Shown here piece after piece: positions 11,611-23,545 of a stretch of 64,000 bases of DNA. Made by a program: the position numbers and the translations under genes. The notes beneath the pieces were generated by a model. It did no database searches, had not been told where the DNA came from, and was given only the letters and a program-made list of their open reading frames with translations. Numbering within the stretch: position 1 is the first letter of the stretch; every line of letters begins with the position of its first letter. This DNA is from Pipra filicauda. Lineage: Eukaryota; Chordata; Aves; Passeriformes; Pipridae. The DNA lies in assembly GCF_003945595.2 (NCBI RefSeq), contig NW_024104422.1, positions 629,743 through 693,742 on the forward strand, written 5' to 3'.

Positions 11611-13560
11611 AAATCACGGAGTTGTTAGGGTTGGAAAAGACCTCTAAGATTGTTGAGTGCAGCTGTTAACCCAGCACTGCCATGTTCACCACTAAACCAT
11701 GTCCCTGAGTGCCACATCTACATGTCTTTTAAATACCTCCCAGGCTGGTGAGTGCCCCGGGCAGTCAGTGCTTGACAATGCTTTTGTAGAATAATTTTTT
11801 TCCCCTAATATCCAACACAAACCTCCCCTGGGGCAACTTGAGACCATTTCCTCTTGTCCTGTCACTTCTTACCTGGGAGAGGAGCCTGATCCCCACCTGG
11901 CTACAACCTCCTGTCAGGGAGTTGTAGAGAGTGTTGTCACCCCTGAGCCTTCTTTTCTCCAGGCTAAGCATTCTCAGTTCCCTCAGCCACTCCATTCACT
12001 GGCATTTTGGGCCCAGCCATCCAGGCAGTTCCTTTACCCAGCAAAGAGTGCACCTGTCCAAGCCATGAGCAGCCAGTTTCTCCAGGAGAATGCTGTGGGA
12101 AATGGTGTGAATGATGTTACTAGAGCCCAGGTAAACATCCACAGCCTTTCCCTCATCCACTAAGGGGGTCACCTTGTCACAGAAAGAGATCCCTACTTTT
12201 AGATGGGAGGTACATTTGCTGATGTCCAGTTAACATGTTAAAAGCTTAATTAGCATAATTACCTAGTACTGCTGATAAGTGATTGAAAGTGGCTCTGTGA
12301 GCTCTTTCACCAGCTTCCTCAGTACCCACAGGTGGATCCCATGCAGCCCCATAGACTCGTGTGTGTCTAAGTGGCATAGCAGGTCACTGACCATTCTTTT
12401 AGATTGTGGGGGTTTCATTCTGCTTCCTTTCCCTGTCTTCCACCTGAGGGGGCTGCGTACCCTGAGGACAACTAGTGTTGCTATTGAAGACTGGGGCAGA
12501 GAAGGCATGAAGCACCTCAGCCTTTTCCTCATCCCTTGTCACTATGTTTCCTCCTGCATCTGATAAAAGATGGAGATTTAGCCCTCCTTTCGTTGCTGAT
12601 GTGTTTATAAAATCCTTTTTGTATTGTCTTTTATGGCAGCAGCCAGATTAAGTTCTAGTTGGGCTTTGGCCCTCCTATATTCCTCCCAGTAGAACCTCAT
12701 GACATCCTTGTAGTCCTCCTGAGGCCTGTCTCTTCTTCCAAAGTTTATAAACTCTCTTTTTTTTTCTCCCTCAGTTCCAGTTAAAGCTCCCTGTTCAGCC
12801 AGGCTGCTCTTCTTCCCCAGCAACTCATCTTTTGGCACACGGGGATGGCCTGTTCCTGTGCCTTTAGGGTTTTGCTCATGAAAAATGTCCAGCCTTCCTG
12901 GTCTCCTTCACCCTTTAGGACTGCCTCCCAAGGGACTCTGTCAACCAGGCTCCTAAACAGGCCAAAGCCTGCCCTCAGGAAGCCCATGGCGGCAGTTCTG
13001 CTGGCATCCCTCCTAGCTTCTCCAAGGATTGAGAACTCTGTCATTTCTTGCTGTGCCTCCAACCATCACATCTCCCACCAGTTCTCTGTTCACGAACAGC
13101 AGGTCCAGTGGGGTGTCTTCCCTAATTGGCTCCCTCACCAGTTGTGTCAGGAAGTTCCCTTCCACATGCTCTAGGAACCTCCTGGACTGTTTCCTTTCTA
13201 CTGCATAGTATTTCCAGTATTTACCACTTACACCTGGTAAGCTGAAGTCCCTCACGAGAATGTTGGCAAGATGGTGAGACTTCTCCCAGTCCTTTATAGA
13301 GTATTTCATCTGCCTCTTCGTCCTGGCTGGGTGGGCTATAAGAGACTCCCACCAGGATATCTGCCTTGTTGACCTTCCCTCCAATTCTTACCCAAAACAC
13401 TCAACCCTATCACAGAATCATGGAGCTGTAGACAATCTGACATACAGGGCTACCCCAACACCTCTCCTGCCATCCCCGTCCCTTATGATGAGTTTGTAGC
13501 CATCCATTGCAGCCCTCCACATGTGTGAGAAATCCTGGTTTTCAGTAAAGTCTTGTGCCC
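11611..13560 (-). mobile_element. CR1 LINE, longest copy, internally deleted and decayed
   Basis: The 3' end is at 11611 (complement), and reading leftward from about 13560 the minus strand shows the order of a CR1 ORF2 protein. First comes the endonuclease C-terminal part (RDFSLPGVSGKYW, then RRFLEHVEGNFLTQLV and LLFVNRELVGDVMVGG, 13384-13013). Next is the linker (DYKDVMRFYWEEYRRAKAQL, 12838-12605), then the N-terminal reverse transcriptase (MVSDLLCHLDTHESMGLHGI, 12532-12263), and a fragment like SHSILLEKLAAHGLD (about 12090-12040). The sequence then jumps at about 11990 to the 3' conserved region ([11 protein letters not shown]). The central reverse-transcriptase palm and thumb are missing. 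Frameshifts break the ORF, so it is non-functional. Confidence 0.9.
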
Positions 13561-14236
13561 TATGATGTGTTCTGCTTGTGGGTTCTCATGGGAAAGTTTG
13601 GTTTACTTCTTTTCAGGTTTTGGGGTTTTCTCTATTTTTTCTATTTTCTTCCTGGACATTTGATTAGCACTGATGTACAGCAGCGTTGTAAATTGACTGT
13701 GGAAAGGGTCTCAGAAACCGAGTTTAGAACCACTTTTGTTTAATCCACTTAGAAATGATTCCTACAGAAATGTAGTATTATGAATGATAAAATGAGATGT
13801 TTATACTCCAGGATCAGATTAATTTTGTCATTAGAAAATAAAAAATAGTTTCTGCTTTAGGATTTTTGGGAATACATTTTTTTCTAGTTATTGGGTGCTT
13901 ACAGCCATATAACTTTATTGATATTGAAGGTACCTGAGATTTGATGAAGTTATCCTTATAAATGAATTCATGAACTGCCTTTAATGTTTATAAAGAGGCC
14001 TGACTTGCCCTTTATTGGGGTTGAAAGAGTAATATTGGTTTAAGAATCACATTTTCTTTAAAAGGATAACAGACAGCAATTAATGTGGTTGAAAATTCAG
14101 AAACGTAGGCAAATTGGCAAATTGCATTTATTTTTTGGAAGCTATTAAATTTAAATTGACTGTATGCCCTGAAGACTTTGCTATACATAGATCCTTTTTG
14201 TTTTACTATCTAAATGTAAGTGCATGCTTCTCTCTT

Positions 14237-14268
14237 AATATATATATATATATGTACATACACATATG
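14237..14268 (+). repeat. (TA)n / (CA)-like simple repeat
   Basis: TAATATATATATATATATG followed by TACATACACATATG. Short microsatellite. Confidence 0.85.
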
Positions 14269-15514
14269 TTGCCCTAGTGCTGTGTGCACTGCTGAACAAA
14301 GAAGTTGACTTTTGGGTTTTGTTTTGTGTTTGATTTTCTCTCTTTTTTTAATTATAGCAGGCAGAAATGAGGTAGTATAAATGCTTAGTATTTTCAGTGT
14401 ACACTTTCAGGAGTAAACCACCTTTGTCATGCATTTGAAAGGGGCCAAGGGAACACTGTTAGAACATGAACTTATCAATAAAAGGATTCAAAATGTTTTT
14501 ACGAGGGTAAAGATATTGACCTGCTAGAGTGCCATAATGTATTTAGGAAGATTCTGTGTTTAGGAAGGATTTAGTAGGTTACTTTATCTAGTTCTTGTGA
14601 TGTGAACCGTATTAAAGACATGTTTTTAGTAAAATGGATGAATACTGAGAAGCGAGAATGCTCAAATATAGTTTTAAAAAAATTCAGTCACTTTTTATTA
14701 CTGCTGATCTACATGGTATATGTAAAACACAGTCAGAAACTGAGTGATTCTCTTTCTAACATATTTGAATATTTTTTATTAAAAAAAGAAAAAAGTTAAC
14801 AAAGTTCTTGCAAAAGCAGAATGCATTTTAGTTTTAAATGGTCATCTTCTGGTAACAGCTGTGCTTAAATTGTTCAGATTTCCTCGTAGTGTAAAATACA
14901 CTGTGATCTGACTACAGTGCCTAGTTTAGAAGTCTAGATAAAAAATAAGAGTTTTTATTTTTAAAAAAGTATTTTTTAATTTTAAATTTTATGTCAGCGT
15001 TGAATCCCGTGGAAAAATGAGCACATGTGCATTTAACCTGGTTTAACTCTCCATGACCATGGAACACATGGAGTTAGTAACTGATAAGGACAGAACACTG
15101 ACAGTGTCTTTCTTACAGCAGGGGCTACTTATTAATCCTGTCCTGGTTCCTCCATTAGGTTTGAACTATAGAACCACGCAGTAAATAAAAAAGTGAGGGA
15201 AGGGTGAAAGAAGACCAAAAGTTTACAGAGTTGAATTTAGTTCTAAGTCTTCAGGCAGACTGCACCTCCCGTTCAGGATCCTGGTGCCACCAAGCCAGGC
15301 TTGGATTTCTTAAAATTAATTTGGCATTTTGTATTAAAAGAAGGGTTTTCTTTGTTCCTATTTAGTTTTATGTTTTATGATAGTAATTTTCTGTATAAGT
15401 TGTGCAGTCAGCAATATTTGTCCTGGAGACAATAATAATTTGATTATAGGAGTAATCTAACACGCTACTCGTATGTGACGGAAGATGTGATTGTTTCTGT
15501 TGGGTTTTTTTTAA

Positions 15515-15647
15515 TAATTGTATATTTTGGAAGGTGACTGGATCAGCTGAAGTTGTTAATTCACATAGATTTTTTTTTCCTAATTGTATATTTTGGAAGG
15601 TGACTGGATCAGCTGAAGTTGTCCATTCACACAGATTTTTTTTTTCC
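15515..15647 (+). repeat. 66-bp tandem duplication
   Basis: Two adjacent units (15515-15580 and 15581-15647), each starting TAATTGTATATTTTGGAAGG and ending in a long T run plus CC. They differ by three substitutions and one T. The 103-codon minus-strand ORF at 15368-15679 has an internal protein repeat (TTSADPVTFQNIQL twice) only because of this duplication. Confidence 0.95.
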
Positions 15648-16319
15648 TCAAAGTCTCTACAGAAAATTATAGTTATCACCTGAAACTTTTAATTGCCAAA
15701 TGCTATTTTTTAATTGCTATTGAGTGTAAGTGTAGGGTATTAACAGTTATTGTTCAAATATTCAAGTTTTTTCTTGCTGACTTCAGCCAAGCAAAAGTTG
15801 CTTTCGTTGGGAATTTTGCTGACTGAGGACTGTGTAATTGCACAGTAATTAATGTAGTTAAAAGATATCACTCTACATGTAGCTTACACTGTGAAGCCTG
15901 AATGTTCTCCTGGTTTTCTCAGCACTGCCAGAAGGGATACTTTTGCATAGTGATTTCTGGATAAATTTCAGTAGTTCTTTTTAAACAGTGCTGGTTTCAA
16001 AAGCCATTAAGCTCTGTGAATATATAAGGCCCTTGTTACCTTAAATAATTCCATGCATTCTCAAATATATTATATCCAATTTCACTATGTGCATATATAA
16101 ATAAGTAAATGTCCTCCCCAGTTTGTTATTATTTTGTTCTTTTAAATGTATCCTACATGCATAGCAGTTTTATACTCTAGGATGGATATCTGTTAGTCAT
16201 ATACATTTATTTCCAGTTTAACAAATGTCTTGGAGGGTATGAAAAATTGTGATTTAGAATAAATTGCAAGGGAGAAGGAACAATTGGTTTCTGTTAGACT
16301 GGGAAGACATGGGGCATTT

Positions 16320-16610
16320 TGAATTAGGCCCAGCCTGATGGCATATGGTGCCTACCTTCATAAACTTTGTGCATCCAATTTGTTCTGCATCTTAGCCATG
16401 AGGCAGTGTATGTTTTATGAATTATTTCAGGCTTTTGGGGTGTGTGCATGGTACTGCAATATGGGGATGGACGTTCTTACTCATCCAGACCCCACTTTGC
16501 CATCAATGCCATCATTGCTGCACAGAGCAGTTCCTGGAGAAGGCAGCGGCACTTTGGAGTTGATCAGTGTCTGCTTAATGACATAGCAGAATATGGGCAT
16601 TTTTTTCCTA
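16320..16610. other. Higher-complexity intronic segment, unassigned
   Basis: Less AT-rich than its surroundings, with two overlapping + strand ORFs (16338-16586 and 16442-16648). It could be an old repeat of unknown family, a conserved non-coding element, or a decayed retrocopy. I cannot match it to a family. Confidence 0.3.
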
Positions 16611-19292
16611 TTTCTGGAAGGATCTGCTTGCTAAGCCTTGTTATATGATGATACTGTAACTGATAATAAAATTGAGGAGAAGTTGTGCAGATCCTGGAAA
16701 AAAATTGTTGCTTCTACAGCATGCTCGGCATGTTCCCTGCCTGGTCTGTAGGCCAGCTGGGGAAGGATACAAAATTAAAGGGATGATAGAATGGGTGGAG
16801 AATCTGGCTGGTACCTTGTTGTCTGTTTGTTTGGGAGTGTGGGGAGTTTAACTCTTTTTGAATGAGAAAAAACTTTTTCTTGATTGTTAACTGATGTGTA
16901 ATATCCTTGATATCAGTGCCCTCCTCACATATTTGGTGCTGGTAACTTGCTTGGACCTCTTAGAAAGTGTCTTCCTCTTTCTGAAATGGGCGTGGTAGTG
17001 CTTACTGGTCCTTGTCAGAAGCTTTAGGACTAGAGGAAGAATATTCCAGAAATGCGTAGTAGGTATAAAGAATCAGCCTGGAGAAAGAAATTATTTTAAA
17101 GCATTGTGTTCTGATTAAAAGAAAAGGATTTAGGTGTTGAGCCCTAATCCCATTTTCATGCTGACCTGATCTGGGATCCCTGCTCCCAGCTTCCTCAGTG
17201 TATAACAAAGGCATAGGTGGCAATCAGCCTTTTCTGTGAGAAGTAAATATTTGGTGTTTTTTTATTGCAGCAGACATATAATTATGATAACATCTGTTTG
17301 GTCAAAGGTCACGTGATGAAAGTGTTGTGCTGCAAGCTTAGGAGTAGACCAAAAATGAAGAAGAAAAAAAAGAAAAGTAATGTGCACAGACATTCTGGCA
17401 GTAATGTTTTATGTTGGGAAGCACATTAGCATTTTTATTTTACTTGTTTATGAGTTGGGAGTTGGGCAATGTAAAACCTTTTCAATTTGCTTCATAAGAA
17501 CCATATGGAAATGCATTTCAAATCACATCTTGAGTTGGTTCTCCATGAATTGAACCATATCTTCAGGAGAGTATGAAAAAATCAAATTAATCTGCTCAAT
17601 ATGCGAACAAAAAGTCGTAAGTCTTCTTTTTAAGTATTAGTAAAGGGAGAAAAAAGTGCAGCGATGGTGCATTCTTCTTTCTGCATGGGATGGATAATGC
17701 CTGGTCTTTTCTGCTTCTAACAGTATGTCCAGAGCTTGCAGAACAAAGGATTAGAAGGGTTTTTTAAATGACCAGTCATGTTTTATTTAGTTTTTCAGAT
17801 TTAACTTTCACAGAATCTGATTTTCTAGTGGGTGATTGATGGGAAACAAATATTATTATGGTTATTTAAGGTGTTCTGTTTCAAGACTAGAACTGAGTCA
17901 TAAAATCACTAAGGTTTGTAAATCTGAGACATAATCTTATTAATTTTGATAATATCATCTCACCTCAGAGAAATAGCTTAATATCTTTTTTCCTGCCTCA
18001 AATTAGTACCATGTCCCTGTGAGATCTACTGTACTTTCAGGGTTTGGAGGAAGTGAGGGGAGCAGTTTTCTTAATTGGAAAAGTGAGTCTTCCTCTCCAT
18101 TAGGAGACACACAGTAATAATAAAGGAATGGTGTATATTTTTACTGAGTGTAATTGCTATCACATCCTGTTTTGTTTGATAGAGGTACCATGTGCAACTA
18201 GTTTTTTTGGAATTTTTGTTTGGGTTTTTTTCCCCCCCAAGTGTCCGTGGTCACCTCTCACCATTTTTAACATGAAGTTAGAATAATATGCTACAAACTG
18301 ACATTTTGCAGTTTTTGCAAACTATCTATACACAAGTTAAAGGAAAAAAAAGTCTTTTTCATAATATTTTACTATCAGGTCTACTGAACATCCTTTATCA
18401 TTGGACCTTTACTATTTTATTTTCTTTTTAATTAAGGGAAAGATTCTTTTTCTGGTGGTGTTGATTTTTAGCATTAGTGATTCACTCAGCACCAGATTTT
18501 CCTAGGCAGTGCATCATGCCAAACCCCTGGTATTATCCCGTGCTTTGTTTAGTTGGGTTTTCTAATTCTTCTTTTCCTATAAAGAATATATTTCTTCTTA
18601 ATATGAAAGGTCTTGGACGCTCTTTTAATAACATTAATGACATTTTTTAGTGCAAGTTACCACACATCCATATGAGCATGTATTCAAAGACTTATGTTTT
18701 TGTTTGACATGTTGTTATATATTAAATTGTGTTGCTATGATGCTCTTACTGTTACTAAGATTGTGTCAAACTTTCTATTTTCACATACCTGTTCTGTGAC
18801 AAAGTTCCCTTGAGGCAGAACTTGGTGGCCTTTGCTCTTGTAAAGCTTCTGTCTTGTACAGACACCTCTTTTTATGTTCTGTTAAAACACATTACAGTGA
18901 TTTGCAGGTAAAAAGAATTAATTACATTTAGTAACATTGGATATTAACAGAAAAAAATGGAGAAGCAGAAATATTTCAGTTGTTAGTCTGAATTCTTGAA
19001 GCTTAATAATATTTTAAATGGGAATGCATTTCAAATACCTGTGATGCTTCTATTTTACTTTTAAACCCTCAGTTTCTTAAGTTTATCAAACATGAACTTT
19101 AGAAGAAAGACCACTGTTTTACCTAGTATTCCCAAATCCTTAACAGTAGGTGTTTCTGTGCCATTTATCTATTTGCTTCTAAGTAAAAAGATTGTGTTTA
19201 TGAATAAGCACTGTACAAAAATTAAGCATATAGTTGGAGGACTCACTTGCATGAACTGCTTGGAACTGATATCTAGCTCTTCTCATGAGAGG

Positions 19293-19322
19293 GAAGCAAT
19301 AAATAGCGAAGCAATAAATAGC
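19293..19322 (+). repeat. 15-bp tandem duplication
   Basis: GAAGCAATAAATAGC occurs twice in direct succession (19293-19307 and 19308-19322), with a partial third unit after it. Minor slippage duplication. Confidence 0.9.
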
Positions 19323-19681
19323 AAAGCACTGTAACTATCAAGGCAAAGAGGAAGATACAGACTGAGGCTACTGAAGCTGTCTCAAAGAGCCATTCATTCA
19401 TTATGAAATGTTAGACTTTTCTCTTTGAAAAAAAATTGTTATTTGTAGATATCCTCGTATATTCACAGTCAAATTGTGCCATTTAATGACTCTTAGGGAG
19501 GGTTTTGAATGAATTAACGAAGTATTTTATTACTTCCAAAGAAGAAATATCCCCATGCAGTTTTTTTCTTGTCAAGACTTTTTTAATGCTAGAAGTTCAC
19601 CTCAGCATTCTTCAAGAAACATTTCTGTTGAGTACAGAGAGTAAAACATTTTTTCTTTTGAAATCAGGATGAAAATATATC

Positions 19682-20060
19682 ATAGAATTATAGAATCAGA
19701 GAATGGTTTGGGTTGGAAGGGCCCTCAAAGATCTCATTTCAACCTCCCTGCCATGGGCAGGGACCCCTTCCACTATCTCAGGTTGCTCAGAGCCCCATCC
19801 AGCCTGGCCTTCAACACTTCCAGGGATGGGACAGCTACAGCTTCTCTGGGCAACCTGTTCCTCCCCGCCCTCACAGGGAAGAATTTCTTCCTAATATCCA
19901 ATCTAAACCTCCTCTCTGTCAGTTTGAAGCCATTGTCCCTTGTCCTGTCACTCCAGGCCCTTGTATGTGAATAGTTCCTCTCCATCTTTCTTGTGGGCTC
20001 CCTTCAGGTACATTTCACTAGGCTTCTTCTGTTTTGGTCCCTGCAACAGTGAAGATCCTA
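19682..20060 (-). mobile_element. CR1 LINE, 5'-truncated
   Basis: Reverse-complement 3' end ATAGAATCAGAGAATGGTTT followed by GGGTTGGAAGG, CCATGGGCAGGGACCCCTTC, TTCTTCCTAATATCCAATCT and CTTGTCCTGTCACTCCAGGC. The short minus-strand frame RLDIRKKFFPVRAGRNRL (19773-19985) is a reverse-transcriptase C-terminal relic. Same subfamily as 8398-8808 in opposite orientation. Confidence 0.92.
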
Positions 20061-20238
20061 GAGGTACTCTTTCCCTTTCACGCCTCTCTCTTGAAGTTGG
20101 TTCATTTGTCGTTAACAAACCCAATCATAAATGATCTGGGACAGATGTTGGTAGTTCTTAGTACAGTTCAGCTGAAGAACAATCTCAAAGATGGATCACT
20201 TGGGTTTTTCTAATTACACCGTTCTAGATAAAACTGAG

Positions 20239-20692
20239 TCATAGAATCAGCTGGGTTGGAAAGGACCTCGGAGATCATCAAGTCCAACCCTTGATCCAAC
20301 CCCGCCATGGTTACCAGCCCATGGCACTGATGCCACATCCAGTCTCATCTTAAAAACCTCCAGGGACGGAGAATCCACCATTTCCCTGGGCAGCCCATTC
20401 CAATGCCTGATTACTCTCTCTGTGAAGAATTTCTTCCTAACATCCAACCTAAACCTCCCCTGGCAGAGCTTAAGACCATGCCCTCTTGTCTTACTGCTGG
20501 TTGCCTGGGAAAAGAGACCAACCCCCACCTGGCTAAAACCTCCTGTCAGGGAGTTGCAGAGAGTGATGAGGTCTCCCCTGAGCCTCCTCTTCTCCAGGCT
20601 GAACAGCCCCAGCTCCCTCAGCCTCTCCTCATAGGAGTTGTGCTCGAGTCCCTTCACCAGCCTCCTTGCTCTTCTCTTGACCTGCTCCATTG
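20239..20692 (-). mobile_element. CR1 LINE, 5'-truncated, well preserved
   Basis: The 3' end is at 20239 (CATAGAATCAGCTGGGTTGG). A 151-codon open minus-strand frame (20247-20702) reads through the conserved end of the CR1 protein ([20 protein letters not shown], then [20 protein letters not shown]). The open frame suggests a younger insertion than its neighbours, but it is only a 3' fragment without endonuclease or reverse-transcriptase catalytic parts. Confidence 0.93.
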
Positions 20693-20699
20693 AAATATC

Positions 20700-20950
20700 C
20701 ATGGAAGGGACATTTGGAGGTTTTCTAATCCAAACTTCTGCTTAAAGCAGGTCCGGTTAGAGCAGGTGGCTCAGTGCCCTGTCAAGTTGAATTCTTTCTG
20801 ATTATCTTCAGGGATGAAGAGTCCACTCTGTCCCTGGGCAGCCTGTTCCAATATCTGGTCAGAATTTTCACTATTCCAATTTCTGTCCTATGGATTTTGT
20901 CCTAATCCCTGTGAGATATGAGAACAGCTTGGCTCTGTCTTTTAGAGGAT
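20700..20950 (-). mobile_element. Older CR1 LINE fragment abutting the previous copy
   Basis: Contains TCTAATCCAAACTTCTGCTT then AAAGCAGGTCCGGTTAGAGC, and TCTGTCCCTGGGCAGCCTGT. This is the antisense of the subfamily seen at 498-969. It has clearly drifted and lacks its own clean ATTCTGTG end, which suggests that the younger copy at 20239-20692 inserted into or next to it. Confidence 0.75.
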
Positions 20951-22019
20951 TGTGCTCAATTTATGCTTTCTAATACAATGAGAATACTTAAAATATGAGA
21001 GTTTTCACTCTACCAGTGCTCAGGCATTTGCCTTTGTTGTCTGATCTCTCTGACCTAGCATATGACAAGTCATGCTTTTCTTACCTTTTTTTTTTTTTTT
21101 TTTCTTTGGGTGTAGAATACAAACACAAACTAATTTCCAGGGCTTCTGATCTGGAACCAGGATTTCAGAGATTGTTGATCTGGACTTGATTAATTATAAG
21201 TATTGTCTGGCTGTACATAACAGAAATGTTTAATTCCAGTTTAATTCCAGTTGAATTCAAGCTACTTTCTGAGGTTTTTTTGGAGGTGTATGGAGAGAAG
21301 GCTTTGTGAGAGAAGGGGGTTTTCCTCCAAGGCATAATATGTTTGAATTGTATCAGCTTCATCAGAATTCCCACAGTAGTTTATGTACATTTTGTAAGAA
21401 TGTGTTGCTTTGGAAGTAAAAAGATCTTTGTGATATGGAAAACTTAATGAGGGCCATTAGAGAAATTTAAAAATTAGTTTTCTGTGTGATTATTTTCGTA
21501 ATGAAGCAAAAACTAGCCTTTCTGTGTTCTGGTCACAAGAAACCAATTATGGTGAAGACTGAAGATGTAGGAAGGACTCTATATAAAATCTTGAGTTAAT
21601 GCAGTTGTTAGAATTGTCTTGAAAAAGTGTCTATAGATTGTGCAAAAAAAGAAATATGCTGAATAATACCATATTTTTATACTTCTGCTGGAGTTGATAA
21701 GATATTATTTGAACTCATCTAGAAAGAAGAAGTTGGCATTTTTTAAGTAGATGATTCTTAAAGTTGTGAGAAGCTGACAAAGAATCATGGGCTAAAATTT
21801 AAAAAAGATCCTCAGTCAAGAAGTACATTCATTACTCTAATTACTTATGTCAATAGGTAACCCTCTGAAATTAAATCCGTATTTGTCTTGTTAGAGATTT
21901 TATTTTGTTTCTTTCCCCTGGCCATGGATAGATCTCAGTGACTAAAACGTTGGAAGCCAAAGTATACAAACCTTTCCTCTATTCAGCCTTTAAACTGAAA
22001 ATATGTGCTAAAAGTACCA

Positions 22020-22250
22020 CTGCGATACTTGCAAAGTCTTTCCTGCTGGATGACACTGACGGTTGCACAGGGAATCCCCATGTGGTCCATGGGTTGTGGG
22101 CTGGTGGAGAGACGAAAATGGTACATGCATGTGGTGGATTCCCACCTCAGGAAACACTCTGCAGTTGCCCTCTGCAATTATTGCTGAATCACAAGCGGAG
22201 CAGCATTTCAGATGTTGGCCTCGGGTTCACACCTGATTATTGATCCAGGA
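22020..22250. other. Higher-complexity intronic patch, unassigned
   Basis: More balanced base composition than the flanks, with short overlapping ORFs on both strands (21938-22243 +, 22005-22187 +, 21983-22177 -). No protein motif recognised. Possibly an old transposon fragment or a conserved non-coding element. Confidence 0.3.
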
Positions 22251-23261
22251 GAAAGCATGTCTCTCCCAGTTTATATTCATTCTTTCCTGTGCATAATTGT
22301 ACACCATGTGTTTGATGATTTTACATGTACACAGATTTCACAGAACGTGGGTTTTCTAGTTTTATGAGTTAGTTTCTTCTAGGATATCTCTGAGGAGGTG
22401 CCAGGTCTTGAACACATTTTCCACACAAGGCTGTGGTGGTGGGGTTTTATTGTTTTTTCTCTCCTGTGTCTGAAGTGAATTTGAATACTGGTACCTGCCT
22501 TCCCTGTAGAAGCTCTCAGAGCCCATTTTCCTCTTGTGGGTAGAAGTGGAATTCTTGCTTTCTTTTTTGAATAGCTGTGTCTGAACTACAAAAATGAAGT
22601 GGACTTGGAATCTCCACTTTATTGTTTTCTTCCTGATTTAAGCACTGTTTAAAAAAGGCAATAGTGTTTACTGAAGAAGAGCGCCCTCAGCTTCTAAACC
22701 ACAAATTTTTGTGGCATTGGTTTTGAAGATTATCTTAATACCAGTTTTTGTGGAATTTCTGGGATTTTTTGTCATATTAATTCAGTACTTTTCAGACAAG
22801 AATATTATTTGTCAAAATTATTTTTATTCTAATTTCTTTTATAAAGGCTATATACTGCTAAAGAGAAAGGTGTGTTTATTAGTGTTTAATAATATGCTAT
22901 GATTCTTTGTCCTTTGAAAAAAGGCTTTTTAAAGTAACAGTGTAAAGGCAGTTACAGAAGTCTTACAGATTGCATAAGATGGTCTTGTTACGTGAAATTG
23001 GTACAAAGGCCACAGTTTTTGCTGGTACTGTTTTGCTACTTACAACACTGGTATGTAAAAGTAGAGTTAAATTATTTTGAAATTATTGATGGTGTTGAGT
23101 GTGGAATATCACCTCATAGGATATAGAATCTTACATGCTTCTTCCAGGTTCTGGATCTTTTGGTCAAGGGGGTGTCTCTTGAGAAAAGGACTAAGTGGTA
23201 AAAAAAAAAATGTTGTTATTGGTTTGTTTCTTTTTTGGTTTGGTTTTGTTTTTTTAATTTC

Positions 23262-23320
23262 AGGTTGGGTTGTGTAAGGTGTCCTGAGGTGCTTTCCAAA
23301 CTAAATTTATTCTGTGATTT
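23262..23320 (+). mobile_element. Possible CR1 3' tail remnant
   Basis: GTAAGGTGTCCTGAGGTGCT, then TTCCAAACTAAATTTATTCT and GTGATTT. This resembles the last ~55 bp of a CR1, heavily drifted. No upstream CR1 body is clear. Confidence 0.4.
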
Positions 23321-23545
23321 CTTGAATGTTGTATTGGTTTATTTGGACTGGGAAAGAAAATCAGTTACGAAGGGCCAGACTTTCATTTTTCTTAAAAGTA
23401 CCATAGCTTTCAGTTGAATCAATTGTAATATAAGCAACTACTGCTGTAAAATAGTTGGATTTGCATCTGCTTTCTTTGATTTTATTAGAAAGGTTTTAGT
23501 ATTATTAGAATTTAGTAAGTGTTTATTAAGTCAGTACTGGCATTG

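Larger units (their letters stand above)
13561..19681. other. Long intronic stretch, mostly unassigned
   Basis: AT-rich, with a (TA)n run, a 66-bp tandem duplication and a higher-complexity island (each listed separately). No CR1 copy and no exon recognised in six kilobases. Confidence 0.5.
20951..23545. other. Intronic DNA, mostly unassigned
   Basis: Holds an 18-T run at about 21086-21103, a higher-complexity patch (22020-22250) and a weak CR1 tail, the last two listed separately. No exon recognised. Confidence 0.5.

Noticed and set aside
15368..15679. 103-codon minus-strand ORF with an internal repeat
   Set aside because: The protein repeat is a direct product of the 66-bp DNA duplication in an AT-rich intron; there is no other support.
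20247..20702. 151-codon minus-strand ORF as a host gene
   Set aside because: The protein is the conserved C-terminal end of a CR1 ORF2 and the DNA ends with a CR1 3' terminus.
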